From the NCBI GenBank assembly GCA_964609625.1, contig CAZSRS010000037.1, forward strand, positions 1 through 39,384: a stretch of DNA of 39,384 nt. Reading direction: 5' to 3'. The notes under the pieces are model-generated. The model was not told the origin of the DNA. It did no database searches and worked only from the letters and a program-made list of their open reading frames with translations. This DNA is from G963674665 sp964609625 (GTDB lineage Bacteria > Desulfobacterota > Desulfovibrionia > Desulfovibrionales > Desulfovibrionaceae). Shown here piece by piece: positions 8,216-16,521 of this stretch (positions within the stretch are counted from its first letter, which is position 1; every line of letters begins with the position of its first letter). The position numbers and the translations under genes are program-made.

Positions 8216-9610
8216 ATGGCACTCTTCGATCAGACCAGACGCTACGTCAATCTGGACCTCACGGAACAGGAACTCATCGCGGGGGGCAGGCACGTGCTCT
8301 GCGCCTACGTCATCAAGCCCAAGCAGGGCTTCGGAGCCATGGAGGTGGCGGCGCACTTCGCGGCCGAGTCCTCCACCGGCACCAACGTGGAGGTCGTGAC
8401 CACGGACGATTTCACCAGGGGCGTGGACGCGCTGGTCTACGCGGTCACTGACACTGGGCAGGGTGACCATCTGGTCAAGATCGCCTACCCCCTGGAGCTG
8501 TTCGACCGCAACATCATCGACGGTCGGGCTATGATCGCCTCGTTCCTGACCCTGACCATCGGCAACAACCAGGGCATGGGCGACGTGGAGTACGCCAAGA
8601 TGCACGACTTCCACGTGCCCCGCGCCTACTTGCAGCTCTTCGACGGTCCGGCGCGCAACATTGAGGACTTTTGGCGGGTGTTGGGGCGCGAGATGCAGGA
8701 CGGCGGCATGATTGTGGGCACCATCGTCAAGCCCAAGCTGGGTCTCAGGCCGGAGCCCTTTGCCCGCGCCTGTCACGACTTCTGGCTCGGCGGCGATTTC
8801 GTCAAGAACGACGAGCCCCAGGGCAACCAGGTCTTCGCCCCTTTGCGGGAAACCATCAGGGCCGTGGCCGACGCCATGCGCCGCGCCCAGGACAAGACAG
8901 GCCAGGCCAAGCTCTTCTCCGCCAACATCACTGCCGACGACCCCTTCGAGATGATCGCCAGGGGCGAGTACATCCTGGAGACCTTTGCCGAAAACGCCGA
9001 CCACGTCGCCTTTCTGGTGGACGGCTACGTTGCCGGCCCCACGGCCGTGACCACGGCCCGCCGCCGCTTCCCCAGCCAGTTCCTGCACTATCATCGCGCG
9101 GGACACGGCGCCGTGACCTCCCCCCAGTCCAAGCGGGGCTACACCGCCTTTGTGCTCAGCAAGATGGCGCGCCTCCAGGGTGCTTCCGGCATCCATACAG
9201 GCACCATGGGCTTCGGCAAGATGGAGGGAGACTCGGCGGACAAGATCATGGCCTACATGCTGGAGCGCGACGAGGCCGACGGCCCCTACTTCCACCAGAA
9301 GTGGTACGGCATGAAACCCACCACCCCCATGATCTCCGGCGGCATGAACGCCATTCGGTTGCCGGGCTTCTTCCAGAACCTGGGGCACGCCAACTTCTGT
9401 CAGACTTCCGGAGGGGGCGCTTTCGGCCACCTGGACGGTCCCACCGCCGGCGCCTTGTCCCTTCGGCAGGCCTGGGAATCCTGGGCCAAGGGCGTGGACC
9501 TGGTCAGCTATGCCCAGGAGCACCGCGAACTGGCCAGGGCCTTCGAATCCTTCCCCCAGGACGCGGACAGGTTCTACCCCGGTTGGCGCGGCGCCCTCGG
9601 GGTGGAGTAG
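8216..9610 (+). CDS. cbbM: Ribulose-1,5-bisphosphate carboxylase/oxygenase, form II
   Basis: Carboxylates ribulose-1,5-bisphosphate to two 3-phosphoglycerates. The 464-residue protein is closely related to the form II enzyme of Rhodospirillum rubrum by recall, and all key residues are present. These are K172 (GTIVKPKLGLRP), carbamate lysine K197 with metal ligands D199 and E200 (GGDFVKNDEPQGNQ), H293 (HYHRAGHGA), loop-6 K335 (GFGKMEG), S374 (MISGGMNA) and the TSGGGAFGHLDGP loop. It is therefore a true RuBisCO, not a RuBisCO-like protein. ATG 8216 has AGGAGG at 8203-8208; a longer in-frame extension upstream lacks support. cbbY follows after 34 bases. Confidence 0.97.
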   Translation: MALFDQTRRYVNLDLTEQELIAGGRHVLCAYVIKPKQGFGAMEVAAHFAAESSTGTNVEVVTTDDFTRGVDALVYAVTDTGQGDHLVKIAYPLELFDRNIIDGRAMIASFLTLTIGNNQGMGDVEYAKMHDFHVPRAYLQLFDGPARNIEDFWRVLGREMQDGGMIVGTIVKPKLGLRPEPFARACHDFWLGGDFVKNDEPQGNQVFAPLRETIRAVADAMRRAQDKTGQAKLFSANITADDPFEMIARGEYILETFAENADHVAFLVDGYVAGPTAVTTARRRFPSQFLHYHRAGHGAVTSPQSKRGYTAFVLSKMARLQGASGIHTGTMGFGKMEGDSADKIMAYMLERDEADGPYFHQKWYGMKPTTPMISGGMNAIRLPGFFQNLGHANFCQTSGGGAFGHLDGPTAGALSLRQAWESWAKGVDLVSYAQEHRELARAFESFPQDADRFYPGWRGALGVE

Positions 9611-9644
9611 CGGGCACGGGATACAACCGTGGGGGAGTGAAGTC

Positions 9645-10406
9645 ATGCAGCTCGCGGCACTGCTCTGGGACGTGGATGGCACCATGGTGGAGAGCGAGGA
9701 CCTGCACTTGGCCGCATTCAACAGGGCTTTTGCCGAGTCCGGTGTCCTCTGGCACTGGGGGCGGGAAATCTACCGTGAGCTTCTGCGTGTCGCGGGCGGC
9801 AGGGAGCGGTTGCGGCATCACATGGAAGTCACGGGCCAATGCCCCCCCGCGGGCATGGGCATGGAAGACTTCGTTGCGCTCATCCACAGGCGCAAGACGT
9901 TTTTTTACAACCTGTTGCTGCGCGGCAAGGGTGCGGTCCTGCGCCCCGGCGTGCGGCGCCTGTTGTTGGAGGCGCGGGACCAGGGAGTGCTCCTGGCCAT
10001 TGCCACCACCACCAGCCCGGCCAACGTGCGCGCCCTGCTGGAGTCCAGCCTGGCCCGAGAGGCCATATCCTGGTCCTGCATCGTGGCCGGCGACATGGTG
10101 CGGCGCAAGAAGCCCGCGCCCGACGTCTACAACTTGGCTCTCGATGAACTCGGTCTGCCTCCCGAAGCCTGCCTGGCCCTGGAGGACTCGGCCAACGGTG
10201 TCCAGGCTGCCCATGCCGCAGGGATTGCCGTGGTGGCCACCCGTAGCGCCTATACCCAAGGCGATGACCTCAGCCAGGCCCTGGTCGTGCTCGATCATCT
10301 GGGTGAGCCGGACCTACCCTGCCGCCTGGAGCGTGGCCCGGAGCCGCACACCGGATGCGTGGATCTGGCGACTCTGCGCCGCTGGCACGCGGAGGGGCTG
10401 CGATGA
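9645..10406 (+). CDS. cbbY: HAD-family phosphatase CbbY (xylulose-1,5-bisphosphate phosphatase)
   Basis: In characterised systems CbbY removes xylulose-1,5-bisphosphate, an inhibitory misfire product of RuBisCO. The HAD motif I is WDVDGTMVES (nucleophile D9, acid/base D11). Motif II is in the TTTSPAN region, motif III in RRKKPAPDVYNLAL, and motif IV is EDSANGVQAA. The insertion after motif I makes a helical cap. The 253-residue length fits. The gene is co-directional with cbbM, 34 bases downstream with a GGGGGAG ribosome binding site, so an operon is likely. A terminator hairpin follows. Confidence 0.9.
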   Translation: MQLAALLWDVDGTMVESEDLHLAAFNRAFAESGVLWHWGREIYRELLRVAGGRERLRHHMEVTGQCPPAGMGMEDFVALIHRRKTFFYNLLLRGKGAVLRPGVRRLLLEARDQGVLLAIATTTSPANVRALLESSLAREAISWSCIVAGDMVRRKKPAPDVYNLALDELGLPPEACLALEDSANGVQAAHAAGIAVVATRSAYTQGDDLSQALVVLDHLGEPDLPCRLERGPEPHTGCVDLATLRRWHAEGLR

Positions 10407-10423
10407 CCTGGAAGAAATGAATC

Positions 10424-10460
10424 CGGGGAAAAACACGAACCAACGGTCTTTCCCCGTTGT
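10424..10460. terminator. Terminator after cbbY, possibly bidirectional
   Basis: CGGGGAAA (10424-10431) pairs with TTTCCCCG (10449-10456), followed by TTGTTGCT. It lies between the convergent ends of cbbY and the NYN-domain gene. Confidence 0.5.
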
Positions 10461-10513
10461 TGCTACTGACGAGTCCTTGTGGGAGTAGGTCCGCGAGGTG
10501 GACTGAGCGCTGT

Positions 10514-11116
10514 TCAGCGCCTGAACTCGTGGCGGAATCTGGGAATGTCGATGTTGGCCCAGCACTTTTGCGAAAGTTCGGCACCTTGGGGCGGAAAGGC
10601 GCCATGCACGAGGATGCGCCCCTTTTGTTGCAGGAACTCCACGCAGGGGAGCATGTCGTTGTCCGAGGTCACGAGCACCGCCACGTCGTAGGCGTCTTCC
10701 CAGGCATAGCGGATCAGATCCGTGGCCAGGTTCACGTCCACGCTCTTTTCCTCGGTACCGAGCATGGAACTGCCGCATTTTGGGCATTGCTCGACGTTGG
10801 TATGACACGAGGGGCAGTTGGGGGGATTGCGCACGACCTGGCGGGGAGAGAAATTCACGTACACACCGGGAAAGCGCCCCACAGTCTGCCAAGCCCAGCG
10901 GGTGAGGTCCTCGTCCTTGGGGCTGTTGGGGTCATAGGAGCCGTAGACGAACATGCCCTTGAAGGCGTAGGGCTGATCCGGCGCCACGATGTGCATGGCG
11001 CCACGGGCGATGACATGGGGCAGCACCTTCCAATCGGTCTGGAATCCCATGCCGGTGAGGCGGTTCATGGTCAGGGTGAAATTCCAGAAATCCACGAATA
11101 TCATAATCCTGTGCAT
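10514..11116 (-). CDS. NYN-domain (PIN-like) protein with inserted zinc ribbon
   Basis: Likely metal-dependent ribonuclease-fold protein. The start MHRIMIFVDFWNF carries the first acidic residue of NYN domains. VLVTSDNDMLPCVEFLQQKG near residues 160-180 is the second acidic signature (SDND). Between them lies a CPSCHTNVEQCPKCG zinc ribbon, which may bind RNA. ATG 11116 is preceded by AAGG; a start at 11188 would add 24 residues of poor quality. The protein has 200 residues. It lies 87 bases downstream of the deacetylase-fold gene on the same strand. The target is unknown. Confidence 0.78.
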   Translation of the reverse strand: MHRIMIFVDFWNFTLTMNRLTGMGFQTDWKVLPHVIARGAMHIVAPDQPYAFKGMFVYGSYDPNSPKDEDLTRWAWQTVGRFPGVYVNFSPRQVVRNPPNCPSCHTNVEQCPKCGSSMLGTEEKSVDVNLATDLIRYAWEDAYDVAVLVTSDNDMLPCVEFLQQKGRILVHGAFPPQGAELSQKCWANIDIPRFRHEFRR

Positions 11117-11203
11117 AAATAGCCTTGTGTTGCAGGTGATGGGAACGAGATCGACGTTCGTCGCATGGTTCCTCTGGTAACATTCCACACAGTGACCGCG
11201 GTT

Positions 11204-12523
11204 TCAATACCCATACTGCGTATATTCCTTATCCTTCCGGTTGATGCCCTGGATGATGCGGTAGTTGCCCTTGACCTGCGCCTCTTCCAGCATGCGCAGG
11301 CCGGCGTCGTGGCACCGGCCGCATGCGTTCTGCGGAATTTCGACGCAGCAGGACAGCGGATTCACCGTGGACCAGGACTCGATCTTCACCACGCCGGAGC
11401 AGTCCGGACAGAGCAGCACGCTCTCCACTTGGCTCTCGCTGATCTGGTCCGTGTCGTAGTAGACGTCCTTCATGCGCGAGAATACGTTGTCCGTGATCTC
11501 CCCCTTGCTGGGGCGTTCCGGCGGATTGAAGTAGGACGCGCGCAGGAGGTCGCAGAGCTTCTTGATGTAATCCGTGATCTTGGCGCCCTGGCGCAGCTTG
11601 GCGGGTTCGAAGTCGGGCTCGCGGACCTTGGAGTAGTCCAGACCGGCCATGGCCAGGATGATGCCCAGGTTCACATAGGGCAGGGCGCCTTGGATGGCGT
11701 ATCCCCCTTCGAGCACCGCGAGATCGGGGTTGAGTTTCTCGTTGAGCAGGGCATACCCTTGGGCCGAGAAGTTCATGTTGGTGATGGGGTCGGTGAAGTG
11801 GTTGTCCTGCCCGGCTGAATTGACCACGAGGTCGGGTTTGAAGTCATCGAGCAGGGGCAGCACCAGGTTTTCAATGACGTAGAGAAAGCCCTCGTCCGAG
11901 GTGTGCGGCGGAAGCGGCACGTTGATGGTCTTGCCCATGGCGTTGGGGCCGCCCAATTCGTCGGGAAAGCCGGTGCCGGGGTAGAGGGTGCGGCCGTCCT
12001 GGTGCAGGGAGATGAACAGGGTGTCGCGGTCGTGCCAGTAGATGTCCTGGGTGCCGTCGCCATGGTGGCAGTCGGTGTCGATGATGGCCACGCGGCGTGG
12101 GCCGTAGTGCTCCCTGATCCACTCCACCATCATGGCCTCGATGTTCACGTTGCAGAAGCCGCGGTTGCCGTGCACCACCTTCATGGCGTGATGTCCCGGG
12201 GGGCGTACCAGGGCGAAGGCCTTTTCCTCCTCGCGCTCCATGACCAACCGGGCAGCCTTGATGGCGCCACCGGCGGAGATGAGGTGCGACTTGGTGGTCA
12301 CGGACTCCGAGGAGGGGAGGCAAAAGTGAACCCGCTCGACATCCTTGAGCGTGGCGACCTCGGGTTTGTGTTCGGTGATGCCGGGTATGTCGAAGATGCC
12401 TTCTTCGCGCAGCTGGTCCTGGGTGTAGAGCAGCCGCTCCTCGCGCTCCGGATGCGTGGGGCTGATGGCCCAGTCAAAGGCCGGGAAAAAGACCAGTCCC
12501 AATCGATTCTTGACTTCCTGCAT
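11204..12523 (-). CDS. Histone-deacetylase-superfamily enzyme with Cys-rich C-terminal extension
   Basis: Zinc amidohydrolase of the HDAC/acetoin-utilisation/acetylpolyamine fold. Visible motifs are RPPGHHA (H111-H112), DTDCHHGDGT (ligands D151 and H153), SLHQDGR, NSAGQDNH (third ligand D240) and EGGY. The catalytic domain ends near residue 330. About 110 more residues carry CPDC and CGRC pairs that could form a zinc ribbon, absent from standard bacterial HDAC-like enzymes. It lies 21 bases after the hydantoinase-like gene, with AAGGGAACAGG upstream. The substrate is unknown; an acetylated amine, lysine or N-acyl amide are options. Confidence 0.9.
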   Translation of the reverse strand: MQEVKNRLGLVFFPAFDWAISPTHPEREERLLYTQDQLREEGIFDIPGITEHKPEVATLKDVERVHFCLPSSESVTTKSHLISAGGAIKAARLVMEREEEKAFALVRPPGHHAMKVVHGNRGFCNVNIEAMMVEWIREHYGPRRVAIIDTDCHHGDGTQDIYWHDRDTLFISLHQDGRTLYPGTGFPDELGGPNAMGKTINVPLPPHTSDEGFLYVIENLVLPLLDDFKPDLVVNSAGQDNHFTDPITNMNFSAQGYALLNEKLNPDLAVLEGGYAIQGALPYVNLGIILAMAGLDYSKVREPDFEPAKLRQGAKITDYIKKLCDLLRASYFNPPERPSKGEITDNVFSRMKDVYYDTDQISESQVESVLLCPDCSGVVKIESWSTVNPLSCCVEIPQNACGRCHDAGLRMLEEAQVKGNYRIIQGINRKDKEYTQYGY

Positions 12524-12544
12524 GTCCTGTTCCCTTGTGCGCGG

Positions 12545-14206
12545 TTACTCCACGGAGATGCCGGGTTTGATCTGGCATTTGACGCGGATGTTGCGGCCTG
12601 AACCACCGTAATGGTCCACCATGTTGAAGGAGTTGGCCTCGATGGTTTCCACGGCGTCGCCGAGGCGTGCGGCTTCCTGGGGCATGATTTCTTCCAGGTA
12701 GGCGAGCAGGCGCTTTCTGGTGTCCTTCTCGGCCTGCTCCAGGGTGTAGCTGGAGCCGATACTGCGCTCCTCACCCAGGGCCGGGAAGAACAATTGGCGT
12801 TTCTGGGTGTCGGCGAAGAGTTCCAGATCGCAGGTGGTGCGTGTGAGTGCCGCGCCCACGGCGTTGGCCACGTCGTAGTTGTCGGGCACCTCCACCTCCA
12901 GACCGAAGGCCTGGAGCAGCAGGGGCTGGAAGGCCAAGGCCGGGCCGCCCATGACGTACACCCTGGTGGGGCGGATCTCCTTACCCGTGAGCAGTTCGTT
13001 GATGGTGTAGACGGGTTTCTGGTTGATGTTCCAGATCAGTTCGTCCACGGCGTTTTTGATCTGCTCCACGGCGCGGGCAATGGCCATTTCGGCCAACTTT
13101 GCCGGAGGCATGTCCCAGAGCGCGGCCATCTGTTCGATACCCTCGATGGATGCCTGCCGGTCGCCGTGTGCCGAGAGGCCTTGGTAGTTGAAGGCGTCGA
13201 TGAGGGTGGGGCGCTCCCCGCCCTGAGCCATGGAGGGGCCTTCGCGTTCCGGTCCGACAAAGACCTTGTCATCGCGGATGCGCAGGATGGAGTCGCCCCC
13301 CACGCCGATGGAATGTGTCTTCAGGGCGCGCACCAGGGTGGGGTAGGAGCCCACCTCGATGCCCTTGTTCTCGATGATCGGCGCGCCGCCGGCAAATATG
13401 GCGATGTCGGTGGTGGTTCCGCCGATGTCCAGGATGGCGCAGTCCTCGCGGATGTCGCAGAGCGCGATGATGCCCATGACGCTGGCTGCCGGCCCCGAAA
13501 GGATGGATTCGACCGGACGTTTCCGGGAGATGCCCAGGGGCATGGTGCCGCCGTCGGCCTTGAGGATGTTCAGGGCGATGTCCAGGTTGCGTTCCGTGAC
13601 ACTCTGTTCGATGGCGTCGGCAAAGGAGTTGTACAGCCGCCAGACAGCGGCGTTGTAATAGGCTGTGCTGATGCGTCTGGGAAAGTTGAGCAGGCCGGAG
13701 AGCCGATGCCCCATGGTCACGAAGTCGGCGCCCTGGCCGAGGGCCTTGCGTATGGCCAGCTCGTGGGTCGGGTTGCGGGTGGAGAACTTGCCCACCACGG
13801 CAAAGACGCGGATGTCCATCCGCCTGCACGCCGCGATGGCCGTGTTCAGGTCCTCTTCCTGCAATGGAGCGATCTCGAAGCCGCGATGGTCCATGGCCCC
13901 GCCCACGATGTGGTAGCCCCGGCCGATGCGATGGAACTCGGGGTCGATACCCGGGCCGGCCGTCACCAGCACGCCCACGTCCTCGGTCCTGCCCGAGACG
14001 ATGGCGTTGGTGGTGAGGGTGGTGGAGAGATTCAGCCTGGAGACACGCTCTCCCTTGACGCTGCCGAGCACCATGTCCAGTGCCGTGCGCACCGAGAGCA
14101 GGAGGTTGTCGTGGTCGGTGACCACCTTGCACGAGGCGGCCACCTGATTGCCACGCATGGCCACAGCGTCGGTGTGGGTGCCGCCCACGTCTATGCCGAG
14201 ATGCAT
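12545..14206 (-). CDS. Hydantoinase/oxoprolinase-family (HyuA-like) ATP-dependent protein
   Basis: Actin/hexokinase-fold ATPase related to HyuA. The N-terminal phosphate loop is GIDVGGTHTDAV (residues 4-15). TTLTTNAIVSGRTE is the hydantoinase N-domain signature, DIGGTTTDIAIF near residue 260 is the second phosphate loop, and YVMGGPALAFQPLL is C-terminal. The protein has 553 residues, shorter than the ~690 of typical HyuA. No HyuB partner is adjacent. It begins 9 bases after the pdxA stop with AAGGAA as ribosome binding site, so it is probably co-transcribed with pdxA and the deacetylase-fold gene. The reaction is not predictable. Confidence 0.87.
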   Translation of the reverse strand: MHLGIDVGGTHTDAVAMRGNQVAASCKVVTDHDNLLLSVRTALDMVLGSVKGERVSRLNLSTTLTTNAIVSGRTEDVGVLVTAGPGIDPEFHRIGRGYHIVGGAMDHRGFEIAPLQEEDLNTAIAACRRMDIRVFAVVGKFSTRNPTHELAIRKALGQGADFVTMGHRLSGLLNFPRRISTAYYNAAVWRLYNSFADAIEQSVTERNLDIALNILKADGGTMPLGISRKRPVESILSGPAASVMGIIALCDIREDCAILDIGGTTTDIAIFAGGAPIIENKGIEVGSYPTLVRALKTHSIGVGGDSILRIRDDKVFVGPEREGPSMAQGGERPTLIDAFNYQGLSAHGDRQASIEGIEQMAALWDMPPAKLAEMAIARAVEQIKNAVDELIWNINQKPVYTINELLTGKEIRPTRVYVMGGPALAFQPLLLQAFGLEVEVPDNYDVANAVGAALTRTTCDLELFADTQKRQLFFPALGEERSIGSSYTLEQAEKDTRKRLLAYLEEIMPQEAARLGDAVETIEANSFNMVDHYGGSGRNIRVKCQIKPGISVE

Positions 14207-14215
14207 GGAAATTCC

Positions 14216-15226
14216 TTACTGTTTGGCTGTGATCAGGTTGCGGGCCAGGTTCAGGGCGTTGATCAGGCTCGTGCAGCTGGCGGTGTCTTTGCCCACGATG
14301 TCGTAGCCCGTGCCGTGGTCCACCGAGGTGCGCACAAAGGGCAGACCCAAGGTGACGTTCACCGCCTCGTTGAAATGCAGCAGCTTCAGCGGCGCCAGGC
14401 CCTGGTCGTGGTACATGGCCAGCACGGCGTCATAACGGCCCTGGGCCGCGGCGTGGAAGACCGTGTCCCCAGGCAGCGGGCCATGCACGTCCATGCCTGC
14501 CTCTCGGGCCTGTTCAATGGCCGGGGTGATGACGGCGGCCTCTTCGTTCCCGATGGCGCCCCCTTCACCGGCGTGGGGATTCAGGCCGCAGACCGCAATG
14601 CGCCCGCGCTTCAGGCCGAGGGTCATGAGGAAGTCGTGTGTCAGCTCCAGGCAATGCAGGATGCGCGGGGTGCGCAGCAGTTCCGGCACTTGCCGCAGAG
14701 GGGGGTGTGTGGTCACCAAGCTGACCCGCAGCGTCGGCCCGCAGAGATGCATACAGACGTCGGAGTCGGCGAGGCCGGCCTTGGCGGCCAGGAATTCGGT
14801 GTGCCCCGGAAAGGGAAAGCCCGCAGCCATGAGCATGGCCTTGTTCAGCGGCAGGGTGACCATGCCTTTGGCCACGCCGCGCAGGCAGAGGTCGCAGGCC
14901 AGATCGAGGCTCAGGCCCGCGGCGCGCCCCCCCAAGGGGGAGGCCTTGCCGGGGGTGGCGGTAAAGTCTTGCAGCTCCGGTGGTTGGTAGAGCCACATCC
15001 CGTGGGATTTTTCGAGAATTTCCTCGGGTGCCGTCAGACGCTCCCAGGGCATGGGCGTCGCCATGCGCGCGGCGTGCAGCCGCAGGGGCTGTTCCGGACC
15101 GATGATGAGCAGGGGGGCGGCTTCCACGGTAACCGGATGTTCCCGCAGAAGCCTGCAAAGCAGTTCCGGGCCGAGGCCGTTGGGGTCGCCAAGGGTGAGC
15201 AGAAGTGGTTGGCAGGTGTGGTGCAT
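14216..15226 (-). CDS. pdxA: 4-hydroxythreonine-4-phosphate dehydrogenase
   Basis: Oxidises 4-phosphohydroxy-L-threonine in the DXP-dependent vitamin B6 pathway. PdxA hallmarks are TLGDPNGLGPEL at the N-terminus, PLNKAMLMAAGFPFPGHTEF, and metal-binding histidines in VTTHPPL, GLNPHAGEGG and AMYHDQGLAPLK. VRTSVDHGTGYDIVGK lies near the C-terminus. The 336-residue length is normal. No Shine-Dalgarno sequence precedes ATG 15226, and a weak promoter (TTGACT 15257-15262, CATGCT 15234-15239, spacer 17) would start transcription almost at the ATG. It heads a probable operon with the two downstream enzymes, so a catabolic PdxA-like role is an alternative. Confidence 0.93.
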   Translation of the reverse strand: MHHTCQPLLLTLGDPNGLGPELLCRLLREHPVTVEAAPLLIIGPEQPLRLHAARMATPMPWERLTAPEEILEKSHGMWLYQPPELQDFTATPGKASPLGGRAAGLSLDLACDLCLRGVAKGMVTLPLNKAMLMAAGFPFPGHTEFLAAKAGLADSDVCMHLCGPTLRVSLVTTHPPLRQVPELLRTPRILHCLELTHDFLMTLGLKRGRIAVCGLNPHAGEGGAIGNEEAAVITPAIEQAREAGMDVHGPLPGDTVFHAAAQGRYDAVLAMYHDQGLAPLKLLHFNEAVNVTLGLPFVRTSVDHGTGYDIVGKDTASCTSLINALNLARNLITAKQ

Positions 15227-15558
15227 GCATCAGAGCATGTGCCAATTTTTGGAAAAAGTCAAAAAGCGGGGCAGGACCGACCCGGAACTGCCCATCCGGA
15301 ATGCGGTTTCCCTCTTGCATTTTCGGGAGAGGTGCTCCCGGACTGCATACTACCTCAAACGACTGATTCAGGTCGTGGAGGGTATCGGCAGAATGATCAG
15401 GATATTCCGCAGCATTTCAGCACGAGACGGTGTTGTCCGCGCATCCGGGCAACAAGGCCATGCCGCGGTCCACAGCTCAGCTCATAATGCATACATCATG
15501 GCTACATCATTCAGGTGTCGGAGCATTCAGAAAGGCACAGACGTGCGCTGCGCTCTTG
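15227..15558. other. Intergenic region upstream of pdxA
   Basis: No gene is supported. It holds the weak pdxA promoter candidate at 15234-15262 and an 8-bp hairpin at 15431-15454 (TGTTGTCC with its partner, loop GCGCATCC) without a T-run. Confidence 0.3.
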
Positions 15559-15876
15559 TCATTCTTCACGGCCTTCCTTGTATCCCTTGCCGAATTCATC
15601 CTTGGCCTTGGAAAAACTCTTTTTCCAGGTCTCCCAAGACGCTTCGAGTCCCTGTTTGAGCCCATCCCATGCGGAATCTCCCGCGTTTTGCAGTTCGGAG
15701 ACTTTATCTTCAAGCTCCTTGCGTTTTTCGCGCAAAACATCGACTTGTTCATGGTACTTGATTTTGGCTTCGGCTTCAGCCTGATCCGCCTTTGCCGACA
15801 GCTTGTCGATCTCGGCGTTCCATTCGTCTATTTTCGCTTTAAGTTTCTGCGCATACGCATCTCTTGTCTCGGACAT
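15559..15876 (-). CDS. Small coiled-coil protein, 105 residues
   Basis: Almost wholly charged alpha-helix rich in Lys, Glu and Ala. Heptad-like repeats span residues about 5-65 and a WDGLKQGLEASWETWKKSF amphipathic segment follows near residues 69-88. There are no cysteines and no signal peptide. Similar short coiled-coil proteins occur in sulfate reducers, but I know no function. The sequence upstream of ATG 15876, read on the minus strand, contains AAGGAGA. It is monocistronic, between pdxA and the transporter pair. Confidence 0.7.
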   Translation of the reverse strand: MSETRDAYAQKLKAKIDEWNAEIDKLSAKADQAEAEAKIKYHEQVDVLREKRKELEDKVSELQNAGDSAWDGLKQGLEASWETWKKSFSKAKDEFGKGYKEGREE

Positions 15877-15991
15877 GGCAGCCGTCTCCTTGTGTGAAAT
15901 CCTGGAACCGTGAGGGTGAGGTTCAACTCTGGCGTCCGTTCATTCGAGTTCCAGAGCGGGAATCAATCGTGTATCATGCCGCGAACGAGGG

Positions 15992-16519
15992 TCATAATCC
16001 TTTCTTTTCCAGCCAGATAAACAGGACCAGCGCGCCGAAGATGAAAACTGGAATGACCACCCAATGGCTCACTCCCAGGACCTGGGGCAGGGTGATACGT
16101 CCAAGGTCGCCCCATGTGTACACGGTGCTGTTGATCAGGGGATAAACCTCCGCAAACAACGCCGCCCCGGCGATCATGCCAAGGATGCCCCAGAATGCGT
16201 CCACACGCCCTTCACCGAGCGCGCCCATGGATGTGCCCGGACAGTAACCCAGCAGCCCCCAGCCCAGGCCGAAAACAAGGCCGCCGAGAACGACCGGCCC
16301 CAGAATGGTGGCCTTGATGGAGAGTTTGACCAGACCCAGGTCATGGAGCAGGTAGATGCCCACCATGCCCACGATGATGCTGGAGAGCATGAATTTCACG
16401 ATGGTCATGTCTTTGAGGCGCAGGGCGCCCAGTTGCTTGTCGTAGCGCAGTACGCGCCCCTTCTGCAGGAGAAAACCGAACAGCACACCGGTAACGAGAC
16501 CATAGGCAAGCATTTCCAT
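15992..16519 (-). CDS. YeeE/YedE-family transporter half (second subunit)
   Basis: Inner-membrane protein of the YeeE/YedE family, whose member TsuA imports thiosulfate. This 175-residue half has about five hydrophobic segments and the conserved pore cysteine motif GLLGYCPGTSMGALGEGR. The start ATG 16519 has GGAGG nine bases upstream, inside the end of the partner gene. The preceding half ends only two bases before this ATG. Together they match a full-length YeeE split in two. The substrate (thiosulfate, sulfide or a selenium species) is open. Confidence 0.88.
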   Translation of the reverse strand: MEMLAYGLVTGVLFGFLLQKGRVLRYDKQLGALRLKDMTIVKFMLSSIIVGMVGIYLLHDLGLVKLSIKATILGPVVLGGLVFGLGWGLLGYCPGTSMGALGEGRVDAFWGILGMIAGAALFAEVYPLINSTVYTWGDLGRITLPQVLGVSHWVVIPVFIFGALVLFIWLEKKGL

Positions 16520-16521
16520 GG

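Noticed and set aside
12611..15487. A 958-codon open frame on the plus strand
   Set aside because: Spans antisense of the HyuA-like and pdxA genes and has shadow composition without any motif.
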